DNA of 64,000 bases from Phycisphaerales bacterium (GTDB lineage Bacteria > Planctomycetota > Phycisphaerae > Phycisphaerales > UBA1924), in NCBI GenBank assembly GCA_029260475.1, contig JAJDDE010000146.1, positions 1 to 64,000 on the forward strand, read 5' to 3'. Within the stretch, counting starts at the first letter, position 1; every line of letters begins with the position of its first letter. Below are positions 54,856 to 63,676 of this stretch, in pieces. Under the pieces are notes generated by a model that saw only the letters and a list, made by a program, of their open reading frames with translations, made no database searches and was not told the origin of the DNA. A program made the position numbers and the translations under genes.

Positions 54856-55842
54856 TCATCCCGGCTCCGGGAACTCCACAACAAGCGCGCTGAGCACGCC
54901 CTCCGGATCGATCGTCAGCGTGTCCACCACGCTGGGCAGCAGCACGGTGTCGCCGGTGCGCACGCGCGTCTTCTGGCCCGATTCATCCTCCAGGGTGCCC
55001 GCGCCGTCAACGCACATCAGCACCGAGGGCCTGGCGGCGTCGAAGGCGACGGACGTCGGCTCCATCCACCGCTCGTGCGCGATCGTGTAGTAGGGGGTCG
55101 CTGCGAGCGGGCCGTCGTCCCCAGCGCGTTTGGAGTGGGCAGGGTCGAGTGGGCCCAGGTGCGTACACGCGAGGGCCTGCTCGACGTGCAGCGTGCGCCC
55201 CTCGCGTCCCCAGTCGAAGACGCGGAACGTGGTGTCCGAAGGCGTTTGCACCTCCGCGACCAGCACGCCCCCGCCCAGCGCGTGCAGCGTCCCCGAGGGA
55301 AGGGTGTGGCTGTCGCCGGCCCGCGCGGGCACCGCGATCAGCAGCTCGCCGACGGTGCCCCGCGTGATCGCCTCGCGGAGCGCCGCCTCGGTGGTGCCCT
55401 CGGGCAGGCCCAGGTACAGCATCGCGTCCGGCTGCGCGTTCACGACGTACCACGTCTCGGTCTTCAGGTGCGCCTCGGGGTGGTCGCGGGCGTAGGCGGG
55501 GCTGGGGTGGACTTGCACGGACAGGTTCGTGCGCGCGTCGAGGTACTTGAGCAGCAGCGGGAAGCCGCCGGCCTCCGACAGGCGGAGGTCGCCCATGAGG
55601 TTCGTGCCCATCGCGGTGATCGCGTCACGCAGCGTGAGGCCACGCATCTCGCCGTTGGAGATCATCGAGCGGGCGGCAGCGCCGCCAGCGCCGTCCTTGC
55701 TCGTGCTCGCCAGGTCCGCGAGTTCCCACGATTCGCCGATCGGCTCGCCCGGCGGGAGGGGCTTGTTGAGCGCATCGAGCGCCCGCCCGCCCCAGACCTT
55801 GGGGACGAGCATCGGCGTCATGACGAGTGGGTAGGGTCGCAT
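54856..55842 (-). CDS. manA: mannose-6-phosphate isomerase, class I-like
   Basis: KVWGGRALDALNKPLPPGEPIGESWELAD, LLLKYLDARTNLSVQVHPS, KTETWYVV, LPSGTLHALGGGVLVAEVQTPSDTTFRVFDWGR. Confidence 0.9.
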   Translation of the reverse strand: MRPYPLVMTPMLVPKVWGGRALDALNKPLPPGEPIGESWELADLASTSKDGAGGAAARSMISNGEMRGLTLRDAITAMGTNLMGDLRLSEAGGFPLLLKYLDARTNLSVQVHPSPAYARDHPEAHLKTETWYVVNAQPDAMLYLGLPEGTTEAALREAITRGTVGELLIAVPARAGDSHTLPSGTLHALGGGVLVAEVQTPSDTTFRVFDWGREGRTLHVEQALACTHLGPLDPAHSKRAGDDGPLAATPYYTIAHERWMEPTSVAFDAARPSVLMCVDGAGTLEDESGQKTRVRTGDTVLLPSVVDTLTIDPEGVLSALVVEFPEPG

Positions 55843-55849
55843 GGGGCGG

Positions 55850-56971
55850 TCACTCTATCGCGGGCTTCGACGAGGCGCGAACGACCACACCCCGCGCCGC
55901 CGCCTCGAGTTGGGCGGCGTCGGAGGGCAGCGCCACTACGGCGCACGCGCGCCGCCCCGTGTTCAGGTCATCGGGCAGGCAGGCGAGCTCGCCCAGCCAG
56001 CCCAGCACATCGGCCCGGAGCGGGGTGAGCGGGGGCTCGCCCGGGTCGGGCACCGATGCCCCGAGCAGCGACGGCACGTCGTCGGGGGGCGCGCCGCCGC
56101 TCAGCCATCGTGCCCCAGTGCCGGAGCAGGCGATCACGCACACGCGGTCCTGCGGGTCTGACGACGCGATGACGCACCACATGGCGCCGTGGACCTCGCG
56201 CGCGACGGTCCCGTCCAGCGGCGCGGTGCGCGCGAGGAGCGTCTTGTGCGCACCGGCGCGTTCGTAGTCGAGCGCCGAGGCGGCGTCCTTCATCGCGGCG
56301 AGTGCCTCCGCGCGGTGGGTGAGCGGGTCGGCGAGCCACCGTTGGCCCCGCTCCACGCGGGCGCGGTAACTCGCCATCGATTCCGAGCCGTCGCAGGGCG
56401 CGGGGCACCGCCCCATGTCTTTGTACGCGCACGCGCTCGCGTGCGGCTCGAGGACGAGCAGGTGGTGGTGCCGGCACAGGTCCAGGGCGTCGGTCACCGC
56501 CTCGCCCGCACGCGCCGCGCCCTTGCGTGTGGGGTAGGGGCCGTACACGCCTCGGAGGTCCGGGAGCGAGGCCAGGTCGCGTGGGGCGAGCGGGACCGCC
56601 TTGGGGTACTCGTCGCGGGCGTCGAGGCGCAGGAACCAGCAGGGGGGCGTCTTGGCGCCCTCGTCCGCGAGGCGGGGCAGGGCGGCGTGGGCGTGCAGAA
56701 GCCAGAGGAGCCGGCGCGCCGCCTCGCTCTCGGCCTGGATCGTGCGCACAGCGGTCGCCGCCCCCACGAGGCTCTTGGTGGAGCCCCGGGCGAGGGCCGG
56801 GTCGAGGCGCGTGCGCGCGAGCTGGCGCAGGTCACTCGTCGCGAGGATGGAAACGGGCACGCCCGCATCGGTCTCGAAGAGCGCGATGCCGGGCGACGCG
56901 GGGACATCGAGGAACGAGGCCTCGCACGCCGCGTCGAATCGGGTGGCGCCGGTGAAGGACGGGGCGTTCAC
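55850..56971 (-). CDS. UvrC-like protein with degenerate GIY-YIG region
   Basis: VPASPGIALFETDAGVPVSILATSDLRQLARTRL, CAYKDMGRCPAPCDG, UVR-like EALAAMKDAASALDYERAGAHKTLL; GTG start assumed. Confidence 0.7.
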   Translation of the reverse strand: MNAPSFTGATRFDAACEASFLDVPASPGIALFETDAGVPVSILATSDLRQLARTRLDPALARGSTKSLVGAATAVRTIQAESEAARRLLWLLHAHAALPRLADEGAKTPPCWFLRLDARDEYPKAVPLAPRDLASLPDLRGVYGPYPTRKGAARAGEAVTDALDLCRHHHLLVLEPHASACAYKDMGRCPAPCDGSESMASYRARVERGQRWLADPLTHRAEALAAMKDAASALDYERAGAHKTLLARTAPLDGTVAREVHGAMWCVIASSDPQDRVCVIACSGTGARWLSGGAPPDDVPSLLGASVPDPGEPPLTPLRADVLGWLGELACLPDDLNTGRRACAVVALPSDAAQLEAAARGVVVRASSKPAIE

Positions 56972-56976
56972 CCGGC

Positions 56977-57522
56977 TCAGTGCTGCATCTGCGAGCGGAT
57001 GCTCGGCACGCTGTCCATAGGGACACGCGGGACCTCGCCGACCTTCGGAAAGGCCATGCCGGTGATGAGGCTTTTGAAGGCGATGTTCTCGCCGACCATC
57101 CCCTGGATGTCGCACACGAAGCGCCGCTCAGAACGCTTGCGGCACTCACAGATCAGGATCAGCTCATCGCCCGGAACGACCTGCAGGTGGAAGGAGGTCT
57201 CTTCGATGCGGGTGAAGCCCGCGAACCAGCGCTGCGGGGTGAACTGGTAGTAGAGCCACGCCGCGAGCTGGGCGCCCGCCTCGATGAGGAGAACGCCCGG
57301 CATGACGGGGTGGGTAGGGATGTGCCCGGCGCACCAGAACTCGTCGGCGCCGACGGTGCGCTTGGCGACACCCCGAACGTAGTCGTCCGAATGCCAGAGG
57401 ACCTCATCGAGCAGGAGCATGTCCCCGCGGTGCGGGAGCAGGCGCGCGATCTCCTTGCGCCCCGCGACGCCGGGCGCCGCGAGGTCGATGTGGTCGATCG
57501 GAAAGACCGGTTGAGCGGCCAT
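56977..57522 (-). CDS. fabZ: 3-hydroxyacyl-ACP dehydratase FabZ-like
   Basis: IARLLPHRGDMLLLDEVL, FWCAGHIPTHPVMPGVLLIEAGAQLAAWL. Confidence 0.88.
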   Translation of the reverse strand: MAAQPVFPIDHIDLAAPGVAGRKEIARLLPHRGDMLLLDEVLWHSDDYVRGVAKRTVGADEFWCAGHIPTHPVMPGVLLIEAGAQLAAWLYYQFTPQRWFAGFTRIEETSFHLQVVPGDELILICECRKRSERRFVCDIQGMVGENIAFKSLITGMAFPKVGEVPRVPMDSVPSIRSQMQH

Positions 57523-57577
57523 TGGATGAGCCTAGCCTCGGAGTTGAGCCATTTGAAGCGTGTACACGGATTGCGAA

Positions 57578-57751
57578 TCAGTCGTCCGTACGCAGCTCGA
57601 GCACCTTCTTGCGGAGGTCCTGAGCCATGTTCTTGATGTCCTGCATCTGCTTGCGCACACGGGTGCCGGCGGCCTTGTTCCCGCCCTCCGCCTTGCGGAT
57701 GTCTTCTTCGATCTCGTTGATGAGCTGCTTGAGGGTCTCGTATTCCTGCAC
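57578..57751 (-). CDS. short Hc1-like (bacterial histone H1-like) protein
   Basis: VQEYETLKQLINEIEEDIRKAEGGNKAAGTRVRKQMQDIKNMAQDLRKKVLELRTDD; pattern KAExGNKAAxxRVR as in Hc1; GTG start assumed. Confidence 0.65.
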   Translation of the reverse strand: MQEYETLKQLINEIEEDIRKAEGGNKAAGTRVRKQMQDIKNMAQDLRKKVLELRTDD

Positions 57752-57866
57752 CGTTGCGCTCCATTGTCGTGTGAGGGTTGAGAGGCCCGCCCTGCGGGCC
57801 GATCGGCAGAGTCTTACGGAACCGGCCCTCTGACGCAAGGTGAGGGGGTCGGTAGCGTGTCCCGAC

Positions 57867-58937
57867 TCATACGGTATCTGTTCGTACGAGTGCCCGCAAG
57901 AGCGTTTCCGCCGCTTCAACGAGGGTTTCTGCGTCGGCACCGTCCCAGGGGTAGACCACCGTCGCGCAGGCGTCGATCGGGGCACCGTCCAAGTCCGGCT
58001 CGGCCTGCTCGTCATCGAAGACGAGGCCGATCACGCCCCAGGCGGTCACGGCGCCGTACGGCGCGCTCTCTGCGAGGTCGTGCGGTGCGTCCTCGTCGTC
58101 CCAGAGGGCGCTGTCCAGGCGCACGAGGGCGAGCGTGAAGCTCTCCCGCGCGGGGCGGGCCTCGTCGATGCGCAGTTCGAGCTCTTCGAGGAGCGAGCAA
58201 CGGTCCGGCAGGCCCGTGTGCGCGTCCATGGAGGCCTCATCGATGAGCGTCGTGACCGCGTCCTCGAGGTGATAGAGCCCGGCGCAGGCGCGGGCGAGCG
58301 TCGGGAGCAGCGGGGCGAGGCTGCGGGGCGCGACGAGCATCGCCAGCGGGTCGCCCTCGTCGTCGTCGATGGTCGCGTGGGCGTGGCGCTCGTCGATGGG
58401 TGTGTCGAGGTCTTCAAGACGGACGCCGAAGGAGGCGCACCGATCGAGCAGGGTCTCGAGCGCCGGCTCGCCCTCGAGGATCGCCTCGATCGCGTGGACA
58501 AGGCCTTCGAGGGCTTCGAGCGATTCGTCCTGCACGGTGGCCTCGTCTTCGGTCTCTGGGTCTGCGAAATCGACCTGCGGCTCTTTCTCGGGCTGGTCCG
58601 CTGCGGCGGGGTCGCTGAAGCCCAACGGTTCGGTTGGATTCGCTTGGGAGGGATCGATCGCACGCCAGAGGGCGTTGTTGTCCGCGCCGGGCGCGAGGAC
58701 GACGGGCTCGGGCAGCCCCGCGTGCAGGGCGGCGTCGCGCACCTGGCGCATGTCTTCCAGGGAGGCGGCGTGCGCATCGAAGACCATCGCGTCGGGCGCA
58801 CCGTCCTCGGCGCACGCGAGGGCGAGCGCGTCCAGGGCGTCTTCGCAGCGGCGCAGATCCAAACGCACGTCCTTGCGCGCATAGCGCAGCGCATCGCTCA
58901 TGCCGACGCCGATGACGCGGAGCACCTGCGTGTTCAT
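57867..58937 (-). CDS. hypothetical protein with possible degenerate GGDEF-like remnant
   Basis: Acidic 356-aa ORF; DAHTGLPDRCSLLEELELRIDEARPARESFTLALVRLD resembles the DxLTGLxNR start of GGDEF domains, GGDEF itself absent. Confidence 0.55.
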   Translation of the reverse strand: MNTQVLRVIGVGMSDALRYARKDVRLDLRRCEDALDALALACAEDGAPDAMVFDAHAASLEDMRQVRDAALHAGLPEPVVLAPGADNNALWRAIDPSQANPTEPLGFSDPAAADQPEKEPQVDFADPETEDEATVQDESLEALEGLVHAIEAILEGEPALETLLDRCASFGVRLEDLDTPIDERHAHATIDDDEGDPLAMLVAPRSLAPLLPTLARACAGLYHLEDAVTTLIDEASMDAHTGLPDRCSLLEELELRIDEARPARESFTLALVRLDSALWDDEDAPHDLAESAPYGAVTAWGVIGLVFDDEQAEPDLDGAPIDACATVVYPWDGADAETLVEAAETLLRALVRTDTV

Positions 58938-59488
58938 CAGCGCCCCCCGCGCGTGTCGTTGTCGCCCAGGAGCATCGACAGCTCTTCGCTGGAGACCAGC
59001 GGCGTGTCGTCCTCGACGGGGCCCGGCAGCGGCGCGTTGTCTTGGTCATCGTCGGTGATGCGGAGCGCCGCAAAGGGCGCGCCCGAATGCGCATCGTCGT
59101 CGTCGTCGTCGTCGTCCTCATCCTCGATCGGGTCGGGGACGACGCCCGGCTTGGTGGGGACGTACGGCGCCACGGGGGACTCGTCGTCGGGCTCGTACCG
59201 CCAGACCGCGACGTCCGGCGCGTGGGCCATGCACGCGAGCGCGAGCGACTCGGCCCGCGCGTTGCGTCCGGGCTCGACGATCAGCAGCGTGCAGCGCTCG
59301 GCGTCGCCCGCGCGCACCACCTCGGTGATGGCGTGGTACGCGGAGGGCGCGTGGTGCGGGTGCGCATCGTGATGGACCAGCGCATCGGCCAGGGCGCGGG
59401 GGACCGGTTCGCAGACGCCCTCGGATTCGGGGGTGACGATCACGCAGACGCCGGCGGGCTCACTGGATGTGGTGGTATCGGCGTGCAT
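58937..59488 (-). CDS. acidic hypothetical protein with poly-Asp tract
   Basis: 183-aa ORF, DEDDDDDDDD tract; overlaps the next gene and lies 22 nt after murG. Confidence 0.55.
   Translation of the reverse strand: MHADTTTSSEPAGVCVIVTPESEGVCEPVPRALADALVHHDAHPHHAPSAYHAITEVVRAGDAERCTLLIVEPGRNARAESLALACMAHAPDVAVWRYEPDDESPVAPYVPTKPGVVPDPIEDEDDDDDDDDAHSGAPFAALRITDDDQDNAPLPGPVEDDTPLVSSEELSMLLGDNDTRGGR
59095..59117. repeat. GTC trinucleotide run encoding poly-Asp
   Basis: (cgt/gtc) tract around gtcgtcgtcgtcgtcgtc. Confidence 0.7.
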
Positions 59489-59510
59489 CTGCCAAGTGTA
59501 TCGACGCCGA

Positions 59511-60629
59511 TCACGCGGGCGACGGCTCGATCAGGGCAAGGACACGTGACGCGACGCGCTGCGCGCCGTCACAGGGGCCAAGCGACTGATAACCGCGCTT
59601 CATGTCCGACCGGGCCTGATCACTGGCGAGCAACTCGCGCAGCAGGGGGGCCAGCGCCGCTCGCGTGCGTTCGGGCTCGATGAGGTCGTCCACGAGGTGC
59701 GCCGCCTTGGCCTCGATGAGCGGGCGTGCGTTGGCTTTCTGGTGGTCATCCGCGTGGAATGGGTAAGGCAGGAAGACCGCGGGCGTGCGCGTCGCCCACG
59801 CCTCGGCGACCGCCCCGGCACCCCCACGCGTGATCGCGAGGTCCGCGGCGTGCCACGCGAGGTCCATGCGTTCCACGAAGGGTGTCACGACGGCTTTCAC
59901 GCCCGCGCCGTCGTAGGCGGCCTTCAGGCGGTCACCGATCTCGTCCCCCTCGCCTGCCTGGTGGAGGGCCTGCCAGCCGTAAAAGGCGTCGGGCATCCGC
60001 TCTAGGGCGTCGATGAGGGCGTTGTTCAGCGAGCGAGCGCCCTGACTACCGCCGGTGACGAGGAGGGTTTTGGTGCCTGGGTCGAGCCCGAGCTCCGTGC
60101 GGCACGCACCGGGCTCGGGCATGTCGAGCAGGGCGGCGCGGACGATGGGGGGGAGGCGCTCCCACGAGGCGGGCGTGGTGTCCGAGTGGCTGGAGGTGAG
60201 GACGACCGAAGCGCTGTGGGCGACCAGTCGGGAGGCCTTCCCGGGCACCGCGTCGAGATTGAGGAGCACCACGGGCACGCCTTCGATCCGTGCGGCACGG
60301 GCGGCGGGGGCGCTGACGAAGCCGCCCGTGACGATCAGCGCATCCGCGCCGCGGAGCACGGAGCGGCTCGCGCGGAGCGACCTGCCCCAGTTCCACAGGA
60401 ATCGGGCGAGCGCTCTGGGACGCACGCCGAAGGGCTTGGCGGGCGTGGGTGTCCAGAGTTCATCGGTGGCGCTCATGACGCGGGCGTCGATGGGGCGGTC
60501 CGAGCAGAGAAAGGCGATCTGGGCGTTGGGACGGGCGGCGCGGAGGGCCTGGGCGACCGCGAGCGCGGGGTAGATGTGCCCGCCCGTGCCGCCAGCGGCG
60601 AAGACAATGGTGGGTGCGTCGCCCGTCAT
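59511..60629 (-). CDS. murG: UDP-N-acetylglucosamine--N-acetylmuramyl-(pentapeptide) pyrophosphoryl-undecaprenol GlcNAc transferase
   Basis: IVFAAGGTGGHIYPALAVA, VTGGFVSAPAARAAR, LLVTGGSQGARSLNNAL, DLAITRGGAGAVAEAWATRTPAVFLPYPFHADDHQKANA. Confidence 0.95.
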   Translation of the reverse strand: MTGDAPTIVFAAGGTGGHIYPALAVAQALRAARPNAQIAFLCSDRPIDARVMSATDELWTPTPAKPFGVRPRALARFLWNWGRSLRASRSVLRGADALIVTGGFVSAPAARAARIEGVPVVLLNLDAVPGKASRLVAHSASVVLTSSHSDTTPASWERLPPIVRAALLDMPEPGACRTELGLDPGTKTLLVTGGSQGARSLNNALIDALERMPDAFYGWQALHQAGEGDEIGDRLKAAYDGAGVKAVVTPFVERMDLAWHAADLAITRGGAGAVAEAWATRTPAVFLPYPFHADDHQKANARPLIEAKAAHLVDDLIEPERTRAALAPLLRELLASDQARSDMKRGYQSLGPCDGAQRVASRVLALIEPSPA

Positions 60630-60636
60630 GGTGGTG

Positions 60637-61845
60637 CTACGCGGGCTGCACGACGGTGTGCGGCTCGTCCTCGTCCACGCTGTCGGTGGTGTTCTCCGGG
60701 ACAATGCCCTCGATGAGCACCTCGAAGCGCTCGTTGGCGTTGGCCTCGCGGTCCATCGCCAGGAGCAGGCCCAGGCTGGCGGCGGTGAGCATCCAGCCGG
60801 TGCCGCCCGCGGAGAGCAGGGGCAGGGCGATGCCCTTGGTGGGGGCGAGGCCCGTGACGACGAAGAGGTTCATCAGCGTCTGCCCGCCCATCGTCGCGAG
60901 CACGCCCACGCCCGCGAGTTGGAGGAGGCGCGCCTTGGTGCGCGCGACGATCGCGAAGCCGGCGCAGAGCAGCAGGGCGTACATCGCGAGGACGCCCGCG
61001 GCCCCCGCGATGCCGAGCTCCTCGCAGATGATCGCGAAGAGGAAGTCGGTGCGGTCTTCTGGGAGGTAGCCGAATTTCTGGAGGCCGAAGCCGAGGCCGC
61101 GCCCGAAGCCGTCGCCGTTGGAGATCGCGACGAGGGACTGGATGATGTGGTAGCCGGTGTCCTGCGGGTCGGCGAAGGGGTTGGTGAAGGCCTCGAGGCG
61201 TCGGAGGCGGTAGGGCTCGACGAGCAGGGCGATCGCGACGCCCGCGATGCCGATGGGGGCCAGCAGGGCGAGTTGCCACACCCGTGCGCCGGCGGCGACC
61301 AGCACCGCAACGCCCGCGCAGGCGATGAGCACGCCCGTGCCCAGATCCTCGAGCGTGACGATGGCGCTCACGAGGGCGAGGGCGAGGAGCGCGGGGAGCA
61401 GGCCCGAGGTGAACCGGCGCAGTGATGCCCCTTTGCGCACGCCCCACCAGGCCATCACGGGGATGATCGCCCACTTGGCGATCTCTGAGGGCTGAAAACC
61501 GACGGGGACGCCCGGGATGTCCACCCAGCGTGCGGCACCCTTCACGGTGCTGCCGATGCCCGGGACGTAGACCAGGGCGAGGACGATGAGCGATATCGGG
61601 TAGAGCAGGGGGATCGTCGCCTGCCAGAGACCGGGCCTCGCGAAGCGGTTGAGCGGGAGCTGACCGACGAGCAGGAGCAGGCCGAACGCGATGGCGGCGT
61701 AGGCGGTGGGGCGGCTGAGGATGATCGAACCGATGGTCACGGGCTCGCCCGAGCCGATGGTCATGCCCGCGGATGCGACCATGACGACGCCCGTGCAGAG
61801 CAGGGCGAGGGTCGTTGCGATGATCACTTCACTCGTGCGGGTCAC
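60637..61845 (-). CDS. ftsW: cell division protein FtsW (SEDS family)
   Basis: Polytopic; GAARWVDIPGVPVGFQPSEIAKWAI, GYHIIQSLVAISNGDGFGRGLGFGLQKFGYLPEDRTDFLFAIICEELG, PTKGIALPLLSAGGTG. Confidence 0.93.
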   Translation of the reverse strand: MTRTSEVIIATTLALLCTGVVMVASAGMTIGSGEPVTIGSIILSRPTAYAAIAFGLLLLVGQLPLNRFARPGLWQATIPLLYPISLIVLALVYVPGIGSTVKGAARWVDIPGVPVGFQPSEIAKWAIIPVMAWWGVRKGASLRRFTSGLLPALLALALVSAIVTLEDLGTGVLIACAGVAVLVAAGARVWQLALLAPIGIAGVAIALLVEPYRLRRLEAFTNPFADPQDTGYHIIQSLVAISNGDGFGRGLGFGLQKFGYLPEDRTDFLFAIICEELGIAGAAGVLAMYALLLCAGFAIVARTKARLLQLAGVGVLATMGGQTLMNLFVVTGLAPTKGIALPLLSAGGTGWMLTAASLGLLLAMDREANANERFEVLIEGIVPENTTDSVDEDEPHTVVQPA

Positions 61846-62098
61846 CGGCAGGCTATCGGCGATGCGCCGGTTCGCGGGCCAACATGAAGCCGGCTGCTTG
61901 CGCGCGGTGCCACGCCTGCGTACCGCGGCCATTCCGGGGGTGCAAGCCCCGATGGTCGGCGGGCGATCGGGTGTTTGGGGTCACGGGATCGGGAATATTT
62001 TGTACCCGATGAACCCTTGGTGCTCGTAGTGTTCTGTAGTGGGTAGGCGGTCGTCTCGCCGCGACGGCTGCTGCCACCCGAACCCGGAGGATCGCATT

Positions 62099-63346
62099 AT
62101 GCGACGACATTCCAGACACGCCCTGCTGCCCATGGCCCTTGTGATCGGCGCGATCACGCTGCTGGTCTCCGCGCCCATCGTCGAGGCCTCGCCTCGTTCG
62201 CGGGTGCGATCGGGCAACTCGATCAGTATCCGCACCGGGAACAGCTCCCGTTCCTACACGCCGAGCCACTCATCGCATCGCAGCCACTCCAGCCACAGTT
62301 ACGGCAACCGTCACCACAACACCCGGCACTACGGCAATTCGCACACCAAGTCGCACTACGGCTCGGGAGTTTCGATCCGCATCGGCGGCTCGTACAGCAG
62401 CGGGAGCTACCGCTACGGCTACTCCAACCGGCGCCACTACCCGTCGTACCGCACCACCTACCCGACCTACACCTACCCGACCTACACCTACAACAATTAC
62501 AGCTACAACTCCAACTGCGGCACCCCGGTCTACCGCACCAATTCCGGGTACACGAACAACAGCTACGACCGGAGTCCGTCCTACGGCACGGTCTACACGA
62601 CCTCCGCGGATCGGTATCGCGATTGGCAGCAGACCGGCGAGCTCCGGCGCACCGAGACGGTGGTCGAGCGTCCGCGCGAGACCCTGCTCCCTCGCACGCG
62701 GACCATCAGCCAGAGCGATCTGCCCGCGTACGAGCGCGAGATTCAGGAGGCCGCCCGCCTGATCCGTCAGGACCGTCAGGAACTTTCCGCCCCCACAGAA
62801 GAGCTCAGCGAGCCCCCGATGGGTGGTGGCTCCACCCCCACCAGCGGCGATGACGAGTTCCAGGCGACCGAGCCGGACGAGCTCGCCCGGGCGTGGCAGG
62901 CGCTGCTGGATGGCGATATTGCGACCTCGCGTGCGTTGTTCGCAGACGCCGCCCGTGTGATGCCCAAGAAGGGCGAGGCCCGCTTGGGCTACGTGATCGC
63001 GTCGCTCCGTGACGGTGATCGTCGGGCCGCGAGCGTGTCGATGGTGCGTCTGCTCGAGAGCGAGCCTCAGCTCGTGCGCGGCGGGGCGCTCCCGGAGAGC
63101 CAACTCCTGATCCGCGAGATCCAGCGCCAGTCCGAGACGCTCAAGGCGTACCGCGATGACAGCGTGACGACCGTGGAGAACCGCATGCTGATCGCGTTTG
63201 CGGCCCTCCTGCAAGGCGATACTGCCGGCGGGCAGGAAGCGATGCGTCGCGCCCGCAGCGCGGGTGCTGAGGGCATCGCGGCCCGGAACCTCTGGCGACT
63301 CGTGGGCCTCTCCGACAAGCCGCTGGAGCGGTTGTCGGGGCACTGA
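62099..63346 (+). CDS. secreted protein with Ser/His/Tyr-rich low-complexity region and helical C-terminus
   Basis: Signal peptide MALVIGAITLLVSAPIVEA; low-complexity SHSSHRSHSSHSYGNRHHN…YPTYTYPTYTYNNYSYNSN; helical TPR-like C-terminus. Confidence 0.7.
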   Translation: MRRHSRHALLPMALVIGAITLLVSAPIVEASPRSRVRSGNSISIRTGNSSRSYTPSHSSHRSHSSHSYGNRHHNTRHYGNSHTKSHYGSGVSIRIGGSYSSGSYRYGYSNRRHYPSYRTTYPTYTYPTYTYNNYSYNSNCGTPVYRTNSGYTNNSYDRSPSYGTVYTTSADRYRDWQQTGELRRTETVVERPRETLLPRTRTISQSDLPAYEREIQEAARLIRQDRQELSAPTEELSEPPMGGGSTPTSGDDEFQATEPDELARAWQALLDGDIATSRALFADAARVMPKKGEARLGYVIASLRDGDRRAASVSMVRLLESEPQLVRGGALPESQLLIREIQRQSETLKAYRDDSVTTVENRMLIAFAALLQGDTAGGQEAMRRARSAGAEGIAARNLWRLVGLSDKPLERLSGH

Positions 63347-63374
63347 GCACCTCGAAGACGTCTGAACTGACACG

Positions 63375-63399
63375 CCCCGAGCGCAAGCTCGGGGTTTTT
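63375..63399 (+). terminator. intrinsic terminator
   Basis: CCCCGAGC-GCAA-GCTCGGGG + TTTTT. Confidence 0.85.
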
Positions 63400-63676
63400 G
63401 ATTGGTCGTGCCTCGCCCGTACGTCGGGGAAGGCTCGTCCGGGTTTTTTGAGTGCGTACCTCGACGGCGGGAGACCACGGTCTTGCGATCGGGGCTGGGG
63501 GGTGAGGAAATTTGGTGTTTTTTGGTGATGGGAGGCTTTGGGGGCTGCCTAGACTCTGGGCCCTCGTCTCTGTGGTGGAGATGTGGGCACATTTCGTATC
63601 ACCGTCAAGACCACCACGGCCCCGCGGGCGCTGGCCAGCGTCCCTCAGTTGGGTCCGGTGTGGGAGGTAGCAACCT

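Noticed and set aside
59093-59120. Trinucleotide tract as a possible repeat array or CRISPR-like element
   Set aside because: Simple (GTC)n codon run coding poly-Asp in an acidic protein; no spacers.
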